Source of the DNA: Dromaius novaehollandiae
Lineage: Eukaryota > Chordata > Aves > Casuariiformes > Dromaiidae
Reading direction: 5' to 3'
Assembly: GCF_036370855.1 (NCBI RefSeq)
Contig: NC_088103.1
Coordinates: forward strand, 38,886,404-38,950,403
DNA: 64,000 nucleotides
Part shown: positions 1-13,800 of the stretch, piece after piece
Layout of the letters: each line of letters begins with the position of its first letter
Numbering within the stretch: position 1 is the stretch's first letter
The notes under the pieces: generated by a model
Database searches by the model: none
Told to the model about the DNA's origin: nothing
Seen by the model: the letters and a program-made list of their open reading frames with translations, nothing else
Made by a program: the position numbers and the translations under genes

Positions 1-3000
1 TGTAGCCCCTCATCTTAAACATTGCCCTTTGGTGGAGCTTGGAATTAAATATGCCATTAATTATCTGTTTTACTGCATTCAGCTCAGCTAATCTTCTGCT
101 TATTGGAATCCCCTGCTGACTATTTAAGTTAGTTTAAAGCCTGAATGTGCCATCTAGGTTGTAGCATAAAGAAGCTTTACTAAGTCTAGAGGGGTAACCT
201 GTTACAGAATAAATTAAAAGCCTTTCATTTTAAGGAGTAAGTAGTCTTACTGAAGCATAATCTTACTTTCATTAAATATATAGGTAGCAAGAACTGTGGT
301 TTGCTTGTCTGTACTTCTGAAAACAGTAGATAAATGTGATTGAAAGTACAAAAGATGAAAAGCAGACATGTAAAATTTGCTGTTGAATATGAGAAATTAC
401 TATTTCAGGTTGTGAACTTCTTGGTTTTAGAGAGGCTTTATTACAGGTGTTTATTACAAAGACTTATATTTACATAGTTTTTTTTTTTACTGTTAGATAT
501 TCATATTCAAATGAACAATCTAATTCAAAGAAATTGCATGGAGAATATAATTTTATTTCTGCTGCTTATTATAAAAGAATCTAATGAGGGTAACAAATCT
601 AGGACTAACACAGCTTCACTTCTTTTACAGAAGACTTTTGATGTTCTGTTAGGCAAAATCACTTAACTTTTCTCATCTCTTATGTTCACATTTCTAAAAC
701 ATGCTTTGTGATGTGTATTAATTCTTACATATTCACATGATACAAAATAGAGAAGACAACATTTGTTTCTAACTCTTGCAAAGTATTTTTCCAATATGTC
801 TTCTAAAACTTATAAAACTTGTGTTTTAATATCTGAATTGGTCTTCTTTATATGAGGTGGTACACTAATACTAAATTATGTTACTCACAGTTAATCCTTC
901 CTGAAGGAAGGACAAGAATCAGCATTTCTATCGCTTTTTTTTTTTTTAAATAAGAAAGTTCAAATAGCATTCATCTTTTGGGAACCCCTTGAATATGCAA
1001 ATTTAAAACATTTTTCTTTAGAAGTAAAAATCACTTGGATTAAATAAAGAAAAATAAATATGAAATAAGTGAGAAGATTCAACATTTTGTAGAAGAAAAG
1101 TCTGAAAAATCTATCAGGGACTTTTGAAGAAAGTGATTGTGTAAAGAGGGATGAGCTGGTTCACAGAGAAAGCCTTAAAAATCCAAGCACACTGACAAAG
1201 TCTTTGTCTTATAGAAACTAAAACTCTTTGGCTGGAGAAAAACATGGAAGGAATGTGAAAGGATAAAAGAAGAGGGGATAAGATAGAGGTCTAAAATCAT
1301 GAGTCTCGGGGAGAAGGTGAATAGAGAACAATTGTTCATTGTGCTTCACATAAAAACTACGGAACATCCAATGACATGTTCATGCAGTAGATTTAAAACA
1401 ACCAGAAAGATGTATTTTTTATGTAGGCAAAATGCTGGTGTAGAACTTAAACCCATAAAACAATGTAGATGTCAAGAGTTTAGATGAGCTCAAAAGAGAT
1501 TAGATGAATTCATGGAAGGAAAGTTCATAGGGATATCGATGTTAAAATCTTTGGTGCAAGAAGGTTTCTGTGAGAATATATTCTGCATCCAGTTTCTTTT
1601 GCTTGTTCTGTTAATGCTTATTACAAGCCCCTACTTTTAGCTGGAACCTCTGTGGCTCTGTGTCTGCTCCACTTCAGTAACATGAAATTAATACTTGTAA
1701 AAAAGGTGTCTAGAAAGCTTTATATAACTATAATTTTATGTTCCGTGGATTTGTTTTAGCAAACCAGTATTTACCAGCTGGGCAATACTTTCAAGGAAAT
1801 CATACAGTGTATTTCATTTATTATCACTTAAGTACATATGTAGGCTCATAGGAGAACAGTTGACTCGTATCGTTAAATTGGGACATTAATTTTAATGTCA
1901 AAAAGAACAAAACATTGAGAAACGAATTCGGAGCCATGCAGAAAGGCCAGCTACTTCCAGCTGTTTCACCACTCCAATTCATTCTTGTCTGGCCGTGACT
2001 GGAGACTTATGTAGCAAGGGCAGTAAACGGAAATGAGTGAAAATCTTCTTCCCTACAGCATGCTTCGCTCCGAGAAGTCCGTGAGCCGGCCTTACCGAGG
2101 AGGCCCTGGGGCTCAGGATGAGCCACGGCGTGGGCAGGCTCTTCTCTCTGCACCACGGTTTAGGGAATTCTCTTCTGTATGTTTCCTTCTCTTGGAAAAA
2201 GTACTAATACTTACTTAATTTTGGTGGGTAAAAGGTGTTTGGGAGGAGAAGTGTTTGAAGAAGTAAGTTTTGAATTAACATTTGCCTTTGTTTGTTTTAG
2301 GGTATTTTAGCCACTAGATGGCAGACTAGTATCACTTTTGTTTACTACAGAAGAAGGTTACTGTAGTGGAGAAGTTACCCGGCGTTGCAGTTTAGCAAAA
2401 CATTGTGCTTCAGAAAGCAGAAATAGCAGGATACTGTCTGGCAAGCCTGAGCACAGCACAGCTGTAAATGTCACGGATAAAAGAAGATTGGACTGATGAT
2501 TTGAAATGTGTATTTTAATTCTTTGTGTGATGATTAGAAACAAACCCATAGAACTTTTTCTTTTCTGTTCTCTATGTGGTCCTGTAATATTATTTCAGGA
2601 ATTATCTTTAAGAATAGTTGCATTTCCCCACAGGATTATTTAGTATCTTTATTTTGTGTCTTTTGTCTTTCATTGGGGCAATCCATTGGGAGCTAAGAAA
2701 CATGGTAGCCAGATACATTTTAGCATCCCGATAACATCATGAAATAGAAAAAAATTCTGGTTCCATGGTATTAAATAGAGCTAGGATTTCTCATACTCAT
2801 AATGTAAGTTTTTTTTAAAAATGTCTGAAAATTACTAATGTTTAGTAGACTAGCATTTGCTCTATCAACAATCATGACTGTTTGTAACCTTCAGTGAAGA
2901 AAAATGCAGTAGAGGGTGAGTGTTAGTATCTAGATACCAATTATTTTCTAATTTAATTGTATATAACCATTTGCCTGTTGGTTGCTTTTATCCTTTTTCT

Positions 3001-4568
3001 ACGTTAGCCCTGCTGTCTGTTTTTCATTCAATATTCCTCTTTCCATTTGGAAGCATAAAACAGCATTCAAAACTATATTTAAAAATTCTTACAAATATCT
3101 GGTTATCATTGAAACTCTTTATGCTTCTGTAGTGGCTTTAATTCACAAACATCAGATGATTTGTAACAAAACTTCAGTGAGGAATTTGAGAGACTTGCAG
3201 GGTATAGCGACCCATAGTCACCAAGAGTACATCAGCCGTTTAACAGTGCAAAGCAACAAAATATCTCTGAAGTATTTATTTCTGCCAAGTCAGACCAATA
3301 TAAAATTTGAGACTTCATTTTAATTAATTTGAAAGTCTGCCCAAAATATTGGTGCGTATCTGGTCTTCCGTAGTTCAATAGTTATGATATCTGCCAATTA
3401 AATGCCCAAGCTTTGCAAATTAGTGTTTAGATCAAAAAGGTTTGCAGGTAAACAGGGCTTTTTTTCATATGTATGGTGTTTTTTGAGGTTTTAGAGCATC
3501 AAACTAGGGAAAGCGCAGACGTTACTAAAGTAGTATAATTTAATTTCATGATGCATATCTCAGTATAGCTGTATTTCTCTAAATGGCCTTATCTTTCAAA
3601 GAAGAAATACTTACTTTTGACAGTCAGCCTTAAAACATCCCTTTGTATATGGGAAGGAAGAAGAGGGCTGAACTTCTCTTGATGGGTTTTAAACATATTT
3701 GCATGAAAATGTTTTTATCTGTATAACCCTTATGATGCTGGTAGGTTGTTAAGTTGGTAGATCACCTAATTCAGTGAGATCTGAATCCCTTCAGGAAAAT
3801 CCCTGATACAGATTAATAACCAGTTATAATGACAGCTTTGGGGCTGTAACAAGACTGGAAAACTGACTTTGTGTCAGCCTTACTCTTTTGTTGTTCTTCC
3901 ATCCTTTGGGAGTTATTCTCCACCCAGTTTTGATTGCCAGCAGTTTCTTTTTATCTGGTTTGTAGGAAGGTATTTCACAGGTAGAGCTGGTGGAAGAATA
4001 GTTTCACAGAGTGTATGTTTTTTTCCCCTCACATCTGCATACATTTTCCAGAGTTACCCATTTAATATTGTTTGGGCCATTTGGAAACACGGCCTGATCT
4101 TGTAAATGAATTGTTTTATCTGTAGAAAAGTTACCACTGCTAGCAGCAGGTGCCTGTGAAGCGCTGTGTTAGTCAGCTGTTCCTGCCTTGAAATCTCCAT
4201 GTTCTAAGCCAAATGATGCCTTCAGTGATACCTCATCTGTTTCAACATAACTTTTAGAGTTCTGTAACAGGTTTTTCAGCCACCGAATATTACAGATCTT
4301 TTAAAAATAAACATTGGTAAGAAAAGTATCTCTTTATCCTTAGATTAAATAGAATAAAAATAGCCAAGTTAGTCTGCAGCGGAGAACAGCTGATGAATAT
4401 TTCATTAACTGAAGGTATGCTCTGGGCTGAAACTCAGAGGTCTGAACTGAACGCTTGGTTCAGCCTCTGGTTTCCTTTATGGCTGTAAGTACTCCATGCC
4501 TTGGTTTATCCTGTAAAGGGATAATCATGTCTTTTGTTTGTTTGTTTTAAGTAACTTCGAAGCATCCT

Positions 4569-4609
4569 GACTTTGAAGTTTACTAACTTCAAATCCTGAC
4601 TTCAAAGTC
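4569..4609. repeat. Nested inverted repeats (11-bp and 9-bp stems)
   Basis: GACTTTGAAGT at 4569-4579 is the exact reverse complement of ACTTCAAAGTC at 4599-4609. A second pairing, TTTGAAGTT (4572-4580) with AACTTCAAA (4585-4593) across a 4-base loop, competes with the first. No role is known. Confidence 0.8.
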
Positions 4610-6532
4610 TAGCACAATATCAAATTAATTTTGTTTGGAGTTCGTGGGTTCTGCGTTACACAAGCTAAATACCGGTGTATATTCCCCTTAAAGCGCTGAA
4701 CGTGTAACTTCAGAAACAATAGATTCAGGCATCCATAGTTTGCGCTGCCAATGTTTATTCCTACAAAGACAATACAAGAGATTTTAACATAGTATAACAG
4801 ATGTTTCATTTGCATTAGTCTCTTTTAAGCTAGTGGTTTCTTTTATTTTTTGTTTTTGTAGTTTTTGTTAGATCTAGAACCCAACCTCTAGGGAACACTG
4901 TAGGAGTATTTGAATAACAACTAGTTAAATTTGTGGTCAGTGCTTGTACTTTCCTCTTGGAAACTTACTGAATGTGCTATAAGGAAAATACCCAAGTACC
5001 TTGAACTTGCATTTAGTCTAAAGTGTAAGAAGTCATTAATTTGCAGCAAGTATTTATTTCTAGACTCCATAGAGACTTTCTCATGTGAAGTATAGCAAAC
5101 ATTGAGTTATCCTTGAGCTATATTTGTAGCAATCACAGTAGCAAGTCAAGAATCAGAATTCCTTTTTATTGTGGTAATTTATCTCCTTCATTGCAATAAA
5201 CTCTGTATTGTTGTTGTTGTTCAAAATAGGGAGGAAAGATATTATACAGTGTAATTTTAATTTTTTAAGCAACTAACAACAAGTGAATCCCAATTTATAA
5301 TAAATAAAAATGTGCAAGGTAAATATATAAGAAACAGTTTGATGAATTAGAGTACAGGAGGGATTTTGTAAACTGTGTATGCTAGTTTGCTTTTTTTTTT
5401 AATGTTCATTGTGTAAATATTGTAGTGATGGTGGATAAGGTTCCGAGAGAAGGGAGAAAGATGTATTAAAAGGTAAAGTTTGCTATCTCACCTCCCACCT
5501 TACGAGCCGCTGTATTTTCCTGCACTCTCGTACTGGGGCAGTGCAGAATCAGAGTGATGGGAGTGTTTTCTGCTTGTCAGCAAAGGTGCATCAGGCCTGC
5601 ATGACCTCAGCTTGCAGGGCGATAGCTGTGAAGGGTTGAATAACCCCACAGAAAAGTCCAGCGTGACCCACTGCTGACACAGGCGAATCTTTGGGCCTGA
5701 ACACAGAGCATCCTATTTCACTCTCCAATGTAGCCCTGAGCATGGTGGGCTCCTAGCATTAGTAAAGAGGATTACGCTTGCTCTTGAACATAAGGTGAAG
5801 CTATTTTCAGATGCAGTGTGGAGTGCCATTTGATGATGAGCCAAGGTACTGTAGAATGTGATGTATCTCCTTCCTCCTCTGCCACCTTTTTGGAAGTCTC
5901 ATGAATGAATGTCCTAAAAGAGTTTAGCTTATATCGAGCTAATTATAACTCTATTGGCATTTTGCAATTGCTAATCCTAGCCAGAATGTTCTCTGAGAAA
6001 TAGTAGTTTTTGAGGTTTTGCTTTATTTTGAGTTATTTTCCATGCTGTCCAGATGGAAATATGCTGGTTAATCGTTGTTAGTACCTGTGATAGATAGATA
6101 AGAGGAGCTTTCTCTTTTATTTTATGGCATAAATGGGAATTGCCAATGTACATTATACTATCTAGGATACAATCCCACAAGATTTCAATTTCCAGAATGG
6201 AAAGCATGTATGTGCAGGTTTTGTAGAAATGAGCAGAAAGCCTTTCAGCAAGCAACAGTATGCATTATCTTTTATTTATAAAACTTAACCTTTTGAATGT
6301 TATTTGAATACCGTGTTGCATAACAGACTGAGAATCTTGCACCGCAGATATCATGCAGAAAAATCTTTAGGAACCTGAAGACAAATTACAAATCAAGGTT
6401 TGAGAGTCTAGAGCTTACTCCATTTTGGTCTTCTTAACTGCACATGTTAGGCCACAAAATTGTTGTGTAGGCTGTAAATCAGTCTTGCAATGTCAAGTGC
6501 CTAAAGACTAAGAAATTGCTGCCTGGCTTGCT

Positions 6533-6561
6533 TGCTCGCTCGCGCTCTCTCTCTCTCTCTC
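6533..6561. repeat. Compound GCTT/GCTC/CT microsatellite
   Basis: Short tandem GCTT and GCTC units grade into a CT dinucleotide run. It is a simple repeat within non-coding DNA. Confidence 0.7.
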
Positions 6562-8051
6562 CTGTTAACTGTGGACACAATATTAGACATAGTAGGCTGT
6601 TTCTGATAACTTTTTTTTACAAAATGAAGCTGGCTGAGCCACCACTGTGCTTCATCTGTTTCATTCATACGTAATGAATAAAATTGCAGCCACAGTTTTG
6701 ATTTTGGATTGTGTTCAGGCCATAGCGCTTAGTTCAAAAGGACAGGAAGACATATTTAGATATAACTAACAAAATTCCAAGGGCGTGTATATAATGTACA
6801 AGGTATGCCAGGAGTTATACTCTAAGACTTGCTTTTTCAAATACCTCAACTGCTTTCTCTACGCGGCGTGTTTCCAGCTGGGGCGGTTGTCCCAGACGGT
6901 GTTCTCTGTCTTCCAAGCTCCTAGTGAAGATTCTCGCACCTATTGGGGAAGGGTCTGAAATTAAAATGAGGCAAAAAAGCTGGAACAGTAATTCAGAATT
7001 TAAAAAATGTCTTATAATGAGGAATTTAATATGTAATCTATTTATTTTCTCTAACTAAAATTGAAAGGTGATTTGACTGTGGTATACAAGTATATATGTG
7101 ACGGAGGAGATTAGGAGATGGGAAGCATTTTTCTAAATAAAAGTTCAGAAACAGATCCAACACAGTGAAAGCTTATACCAAATAAATTCTGTCAGGCAGA
7201 TTTTTAGTAGTGAGGGCATTTAACCACATAACATTTTATTTAGGACATGACATCTTTAAAAAAATGGGTATAATTCTAAAAGATGTTCTGTAGATTAAAC
7301 AAGCTACAAGATTGTAGAAATTATTGAATAAGGTTTTGTGGCTCATTTTGTAAAAGAGCAAGCAAAAGGTATACTCACACACAGATGAATATGTTATTGC
7401 AGTTTAGCATGTTGCCAAACACCAACTGATTTTGTACACCTCCTGGACTGTTGCAGTTGCAAAACAAAGTATGTTCAGCTAAGCCATCCTTGCAGTAGAT
7501 CAGGCCTTGCTGTGGCTAAAGCTAATACATTTTACATTGTGCTTTCAAATGATGTGGAGCATGCACAGTACTGTAATTCTGCCAAGTAGCTGCAACTTGG
7601 TAAGCTATGGTATCCTGATTGTTTAACCAAGGTCCCAGAGACCTTTAAGGCTATTATATACTTCGGGGAAATATCATATTCTGTGGAGTGCTGTCCATTT
7701 TGCAGTTGACATTAAATAATCCTGTACAGGCATTAAGGGTTTATCTCTTCAGGGAAGCTAATGTGCAATAATTGTAAATAGGAATTTATAGTATACTAGT
7801 GGTTCTGCGCTAAGATCCACTATTAACCTCCATAGCGCACAACTGCCTTTATCTCAGGCAGTCATTTCCACCAGGAACGTGGCAGTAAGCTACCCATGCA
7901 CTCTGGACCTAAAGATTTTACAAATGTGTGATTGCTAAGGATAAAATAATGGATATTAAATTCATTCTCTAGGTTATGGCATACTAAAGTCCCTGTATAA
8001 AGAAGCCATGAAAGCTGCAATTGCTTTATGAGATAGGTCTGTTTGCGCTCC

Positions 8052-8170
8052 ATTTTATAATGGAAAACTTAAGACCCAAAAACGTGGAATTACTTTTCCA
8101 AAGTTACTCAACAGCAGTAGCAGCATTCAAATTCAGTTCTACATGCTGAGCACAACTATATGGCTCTAAA
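8052..8170 (-). repeat. MIR-like SINE fragment, minus orientation
   Basis: The stretch reads like the reverse strand of an ancient tRNA-derived MIR SINE: a degenerate 'aaact-aggcccaga' block, then an 'acttgccaaagtca' type block, an 'attcaaattcag' type block and 'tctacatgctga'. It is strongly diverged. The call is pattern recognition from memory of the consensus, not an alignment. Confidence 0.5.
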
Positions 8171-9975
8171 TGTGAGCAGTACAATGTATCCCTCCCACAG
8201 AATCAATCACATATTTTCTTTTTATTTAATAGTTTGCATGAGATTAACTGAGGAAAGCATAGTTAACATATAATCTTAATAAATATTTTTTGACGTGTTC
8301 TGTTGTGGGAGGTGATATAGCATGCTACAAGAAACTTAGAAAAATGGCAGGATTTCTTACAAAATGAAGCATTTTACTTTGAGAATTTTCTGCAAAATCT
8401 GTAACAATACTGCTACAGAAGGCATAATAAGAACACAAGTAGCTTATTAAAATGTTACTCTTTTATTGGATGAATGAACCCAATCCTGCCTTGGGCAGAG
8501 AAACGTATTAATGATTCCTGAGATCTCTCACAGCCCTATTATCTTTGATTCTGTAAAATTTAATCTTGAGTCTTGTTTCCAGCCACCAGCCATTTATGTG
8601 TTTTTATTCTAATGCATTTGAATGTAGAGTAGTTTATAAGCTCAAGGCAATAATTTCCACTGCTTACCTCATCTCTTTTTTAAGACTGTTTCAGCAATAC
8701 TTTTCTTTCAAAATTAAGCCTAAGATTAGTCTGTAAAGTTATAAGGAAGGCTTGGGGGTGTGAGTTTGCGAAGAAAAGAGTGTGGTCTTCATTAACTTCC
8801 TGGCTTGAGTTTCATTTGAGCAAAAGTCTTTTCCACTGGTGACTTTAAAACTGGCCTTCATTAGTGAGCTGAGAGTCTTCCAAAGATGTCCTTAATAAAT
8901 CATGAACTGAATGGCGCATTTAAAAAGAAGCTGGTACCTAAATATTCATTATGGCCTTGATCCTGAAAACACTTATAAACAGGCTTTGTTTCACTGCATG
9001 ATTAGTCCCATTGCTTTCAGTAAGCCTGCTGCTGGGGGTAGAGTTGGGTGGGTTCATGAGGACGTGTGGTGTTGGGATAAGCACAAGGTTTAGACGCTTG
9101 GGCACAGTGGTATATGGAGAAGCAGACAATGCCCAGGTTTATATGCGTCACTGGAAAATATAAACCTTAGACTCCAGTGTTACCAGTTTGGCATTTTCAC
9201 CGTCATTTAAAATTTCATTAACAGGGAAAACAGGACCACTAAAGGGATCAGAAATCTAGGACTGCCTGGCTGATTTTTATGCTTTTATGTTATTGTTTTG
9301 TGTTGTATTGCTTACGTTGTGTTACTGCTTTCTAAATCACTGCTGACAGTTTTCATGCCTTTTGTGTAAGACCAAAATAAGCCATAGTAAGCAATATAGG
9401 TGAAATAATATCTAGATACTTTCGGGGAAATTTTTTTGTTCAGTTGCGTAGGACCCCTTTTCTTTTTTTCTTCTAAATGAAGAATTTCTATTATATTCAG
9501 AAGATTCTGATGTTAATATTAGAAATTTCTTTTATTTTCCTTTGTTATTTCTCTGGAGCATATTTGGAAATAGCTTTCTCTAAGGACTGGTTATTTTGTA
9601 GTGCTAGTCTACCAAAGTCAGCAGTCATCTCAAAATTGTCAGCTAATAGATTGCTGTAGGGAAATTGAAAGTATGTAATATTTACTTGAACTTTTTCCTG
9701 CATTATTGAAGACTCATCACGAGGCAGTTATTTGAACTGTTAAGCTGCTATTCAGTTTACCTACCGGCACATAAATTAGAAACTCGAGTAACTTTTGTTA
9801 AAAAGGGATTGTGAGGGACTGTATTTATTTTCTTACTTGTTTTACAAATAGTTTTAAGCTCTTTCAAGAGAGTAGTTTGTAAGGTGTTAACTGTCTGAAA
9901 AGAAATAGAAATCGCATCTGCCCTTGCAGTATGTTTCAAGAGAAAAGGTTTGAGAGCCTGTAGTGTGTGGTTGGC

Positions 9976-10023
9976 AGGTGCATGGGGCAGTCGCAGCCCA
10001 GGTGCATGGGGCAGTCGCAGCCC
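9976..10023. repeat. Two-copy 24-base tandem repeat in a GC-rich patch
   Basis: A 24-base unit beginning AGGTGCATGGGGCAG occurs twice head to tail, apparently without mismatch. It lies at the start of a locally GC-rich stretch (about 9970-10190). Several overlapping open frames on both strands here are a by-product of the high GC content and the in-frame repeat length. Confidence 0.85.
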
Positions 10024-10499
10024 AGGACCTGGAAGCTCCTGCATGCAGCCTGCAGGGCCGTGGGAAGGAGCCGCAGCCTCGGCAGGGATGGAAGGTGTCC
10101 CCTTGCCATCAGAGGGGGCCCAGCAGTGTTTGCTGCAACTCAGAAAGTCACTGTGTGAGATGACTGGAAGCAAGGACCCGCCCTAGGAGAGAGTTATGCA
10201 CAAGCCTTTGGATTTCTGCCTTGTCTAGCTAGTTCACTTTGAGCTTTCTCTATCTAAAAAATCAATTATTTTAGTTTTCGTTCTGTCTTTTTGACATGGA
10301 GAGCCTTCTGGTATTCTTTAGGAGCTCGCTATAAGAGAAGGTCTAAGCAAATCCTGCTTAAAACCATGGCCAGCTCAGAGTCCCATCACAAAGTTGGAAC
10401 TGAACAGTTAAAATCCTTAAGTAGCTGTTAGATGAGAAAATTTCTGCATAATATCAATAAACACCATATTGTATACCTATGGGAGTTCAAAGAATGAGG

Positions 10500-10640
10500 T
10501 TTTAAACAATCATTCCCATTATACTTCAGGGAAAACTGAGAAGTAGAGACATGGTTGAATTGACAAGGTCATAAATTGATTCAGAGACAAAGATGAAAAC
10601 AGAACTCGGATCTGTCAAAGGCCAACATCTTCTGCTGTGG
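10500..10640 (-). repeat. MIR-like SINE fragment, minus orientation
   Basis: The order 'ggaaaactgagaagtagaga', 'gacaaggtcata' and 'cagaactcggatct' matches the reverse strand of MIR-type SINEs (the 'gaaactgaggcacagaga', 'gcccaaggtcac' and 'gaacccaggtct' blocks of the consensus). It is diverged, and the limits are approximate. Confidence 0.55.
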
Positions 10641-10754
10641 TTCATCTTAGTGTTTATAGTAGGTTTTACTCTGTACTCCAGCATGTAGCCTTCTTATGCA
10701 TTTGACCCAGCATCACATCATCAAATGCAGTATAATACCGTATTAGTATTTGGT

Positions 10755-10860
10755 ATTAGCCATATATGTGTGTGTATATATGCATGTGTTTATACACATA
10801 TACATTTTTATATACATATGTGCTTTTATATGTTTATATGTATTTTATTATAAAATATAC
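10755..10860. repeat. Degenerate TA/TG-rich simple repeat
   Basis: Alternating TATATG, TGTGTG and TATACA units form an imperfect purine-pyrimidine alternating tract in non-coding DNA. Confidence 0.7.
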
Positions 10861-13800
10861 TGTGTTATTGATAGCCTTTATGGTTAATACTTAGTCCTTA
10901 TCCCATATAATTTCTGCTTTCTGATTATTAAAAGTAAAGAATTATCCATTTTTTTAAAAGACAGTCAATTCAAGTAGAGACACATTATCCTTGTCCAGAA
11001 ATTTTGCTGCTCTGCCAACCTGATGCAACATTAACAGGAAAAGGAACAGGATAATCTGTTATTTGCATGCTGCTCTAAATCTGTATGTCACTTTACCAAA
11101 GCGGATCTGACAAAGAACAAAGAGTCTGCCTTAAAGAACTTAAGATCTAAAAAAGCTCTAGTCAGGTTTAACAAGTGTCTTGTGCTTGTTATTGCCAATA
11201 GGTTTCAAGAACAAGAAATTCAAAGAGAGGAGAGTGTACAGTAATTACAGGTGTACTAAATATGGTGAAATTAGACTGGATAAAAGTATTAAAGCTGGCA
11301 GTTTGGAAAGAAGGTTATGTAAGAGTAAGACCTAGTAATGCATGATCATCAGAAAGTGACAGACCTGTGAATAGACCATTAATTACTGAAACTAATGTAG
11401 AAATGTAGAACCAAATTGTGAACCTTGATTTGTCTAATTTATGAATTGTTTCCTGTTGTTCACTTCTTTTGGAAGAATAACTCTGAGTTGATCTCAAGCA
11501 CGATCAACTTTGTTATACATAACTTGATGATGCTTTGTGAATTCAAGCACAATCGAGTTTGCATTTTCGCTATTTCCTCTCTATCCTATATTTACTTGTT
11601 AAAAAGTTCCAATCCAGGATTTTTCTCCAGGAAAGTAAATATAGAACTTGTGATGATCTGCAGTGACAAATATCATCTATACTGTACATGTAATAATGGA
11701 AGGAATTGTATTTTATTTTAGACAAAGAGAGAAGCATGGAACAATACTATCTACATAGTAATAAAATCAGGAACACAAATCAGCTAATAAAATAAATAAA
11801 ATCAGCTACACAAATTTCTCCAGAGATCTTAAAACTAATGTATTTTCCTGTATGCTTACTACACAGTATCATAACAATGGAGAATTTATTCAGATTTTTA
11901 AAAGGTCTTCAAACATCAGAGTCATTAGGAGGACATCTCAGTGACTAGTAATAGATCATTGCAATTGTAAGATACCAGTTCAATTCCACATCATTAAGTG
12001 TATGAAAGTTCTAATGGATTTTGATGGATTGGCTGAGAAAAGTTGTCCCATAGACTTTGTTGTTTTATCACTGCTACAGTCTTCTTGCCTGGACTGAACA
12101 GAAAGGCTGAAGTCCTGGCTGGAACGAGAATAAAACTGTTCTCCAATGCCAAAAGGCATGGGGACTCATAAAAGGATACTGGGATAATTTGTGTTCTGTA
12201 AGAACAGCGTGGTTTTTAAGAGAAACAAATTTTCTTTTTAACAGAACCGTGTTATCAGTCATTAAAATGATGTATCATTACACGTTATATTAAAGAAACA
12301 TGCCAGAATAAAAACAATCGCAACATTCTGAAATATTCCTTATCCAGTTAAACTTTTCCGAGTTATTTAACTTCACATAGCAAGAGTAAGTCAGTTAAGA
12401 GAGTTCTCTCTCTATGTGTATACTTTAACTAGAAATTAATGTAATCAGCTTAACCTTTTCCACACTCTTCTAAATGGTGACTTCCTTAAATTGTATAGTA
12501 TTTTAATTGTAGATTCTTTTTTTTTAAACTACTTACATTTTTCAGTATAGCCACAAAAGTCCCTAACGTTCCTGGGGGTGAGAGGGAATATACCTGCTTC
12601 CAAAGCCCAGGTATGCCCATATAATAACATTTTTAGAATTCTTTTTGATTTAGCACATTAGCTTCCACTTAGGAGGAAAAAAAGTTTGGGTTAGATGGCT
12701 TATAAGGCAAAGAAACTCATGCTTTCAGAAGAGCTCTATAGTCTGTGGGTTACTATCAGTCTCTTTTTAATCACTGGTAATGTTCAGGTGTAGTAAATGG
12801 ATTGCTGTAACGGTTTCTACCCTAGAGATTGCATTTTCTTCTTCTGAATTTTCCCTTTTAGCCACTCTTCTCACTTGAGAATTTCCCCTGCATTACACTG
12901 GCACTGTAGCAAGGAGAGGCCTTATCCTTATGGCAAGCCAGCTTTTCTAGAGCAAAGGTTTGTTGCGGGCACTGGCCTTTACACCTTGCCCAAAGCTCAG
13001 CACTGCTAGACTGCACAGCTAAGCTCTTCTTATAATATGCTGTCTTTCCCTGTAATGTTTCCCTGTAAACATTAGGTAATGTTTAGAATATATGGCATTC
13101 AAGGTGATAAACATATGCAAACTGAAGATCTCCCATGGAAGTGTATCATGACACGCTTGAACTTAAGCAGACAGTTCTCACTGAATTGCTTGGAGCCCTG
13201 GAGGGCTCGTGGACCTGAGCCCAGGAGCTGGGTGTAGCAGCTGAGAGATGTGGTAAGAAACTAGAACACCCAGGGAAGCCAATGTACTGTACACTGCTTT
13301 TTATTACATTAACATGGAATACCAATATACAGCAGAAAAGGAAAGTGCAGTGAGATGCCAATAGAGAGGAAGCCAAAGGAGAAGAAATTACTGTTGCTAA
13401 GAGACTCTGCTTTCAGTAAAATTGTCAAGATTTTTATTTTCTTACTGAAAATAATCTTTAAATATATTTAAATGTTAACAGTGGCATTTTTAGCCTTTTA
13501 AACCCTTAAATCCTGATAGTCTTACACATTGAAATTATAATTTACTCACAGTGGAACAGAAAAGGAAGTTTATGATGTTAGCTAGCAGTCCTCTAGACAG
13601 TCATGATCAGAGTTACTGTTGGTGCAATTGAATGTATCTCCGTTGACTTTGATAGAATTTTAGCCATTCATGGTGATGAGGAATTTGGCCTTTGGTATTG
13701 AAAAGTTCACTAACAGAATAATAAATAGTATGGGAAAGCTTAATTTTATATTTGAAATGTGAGAATTTGATAATAATGATTTTCCCAGGGTTGACACTGA

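Noticed and set aside
4439-4488. ATG frame ending in phase 2 at a GTAAGT donor
   Set aside because: Phase and donor would fit the CASP7 junction, but the Trp/Leu-rich peptide has no likeness to the acidic prodomain.
9757-10186. Overlapping frames on both strands around 10 kb
   Set aside because: Created by the GC-rich patch and by the in-frame 24-base tandem repeat; the repeated peptides mirror the DNA repeat.
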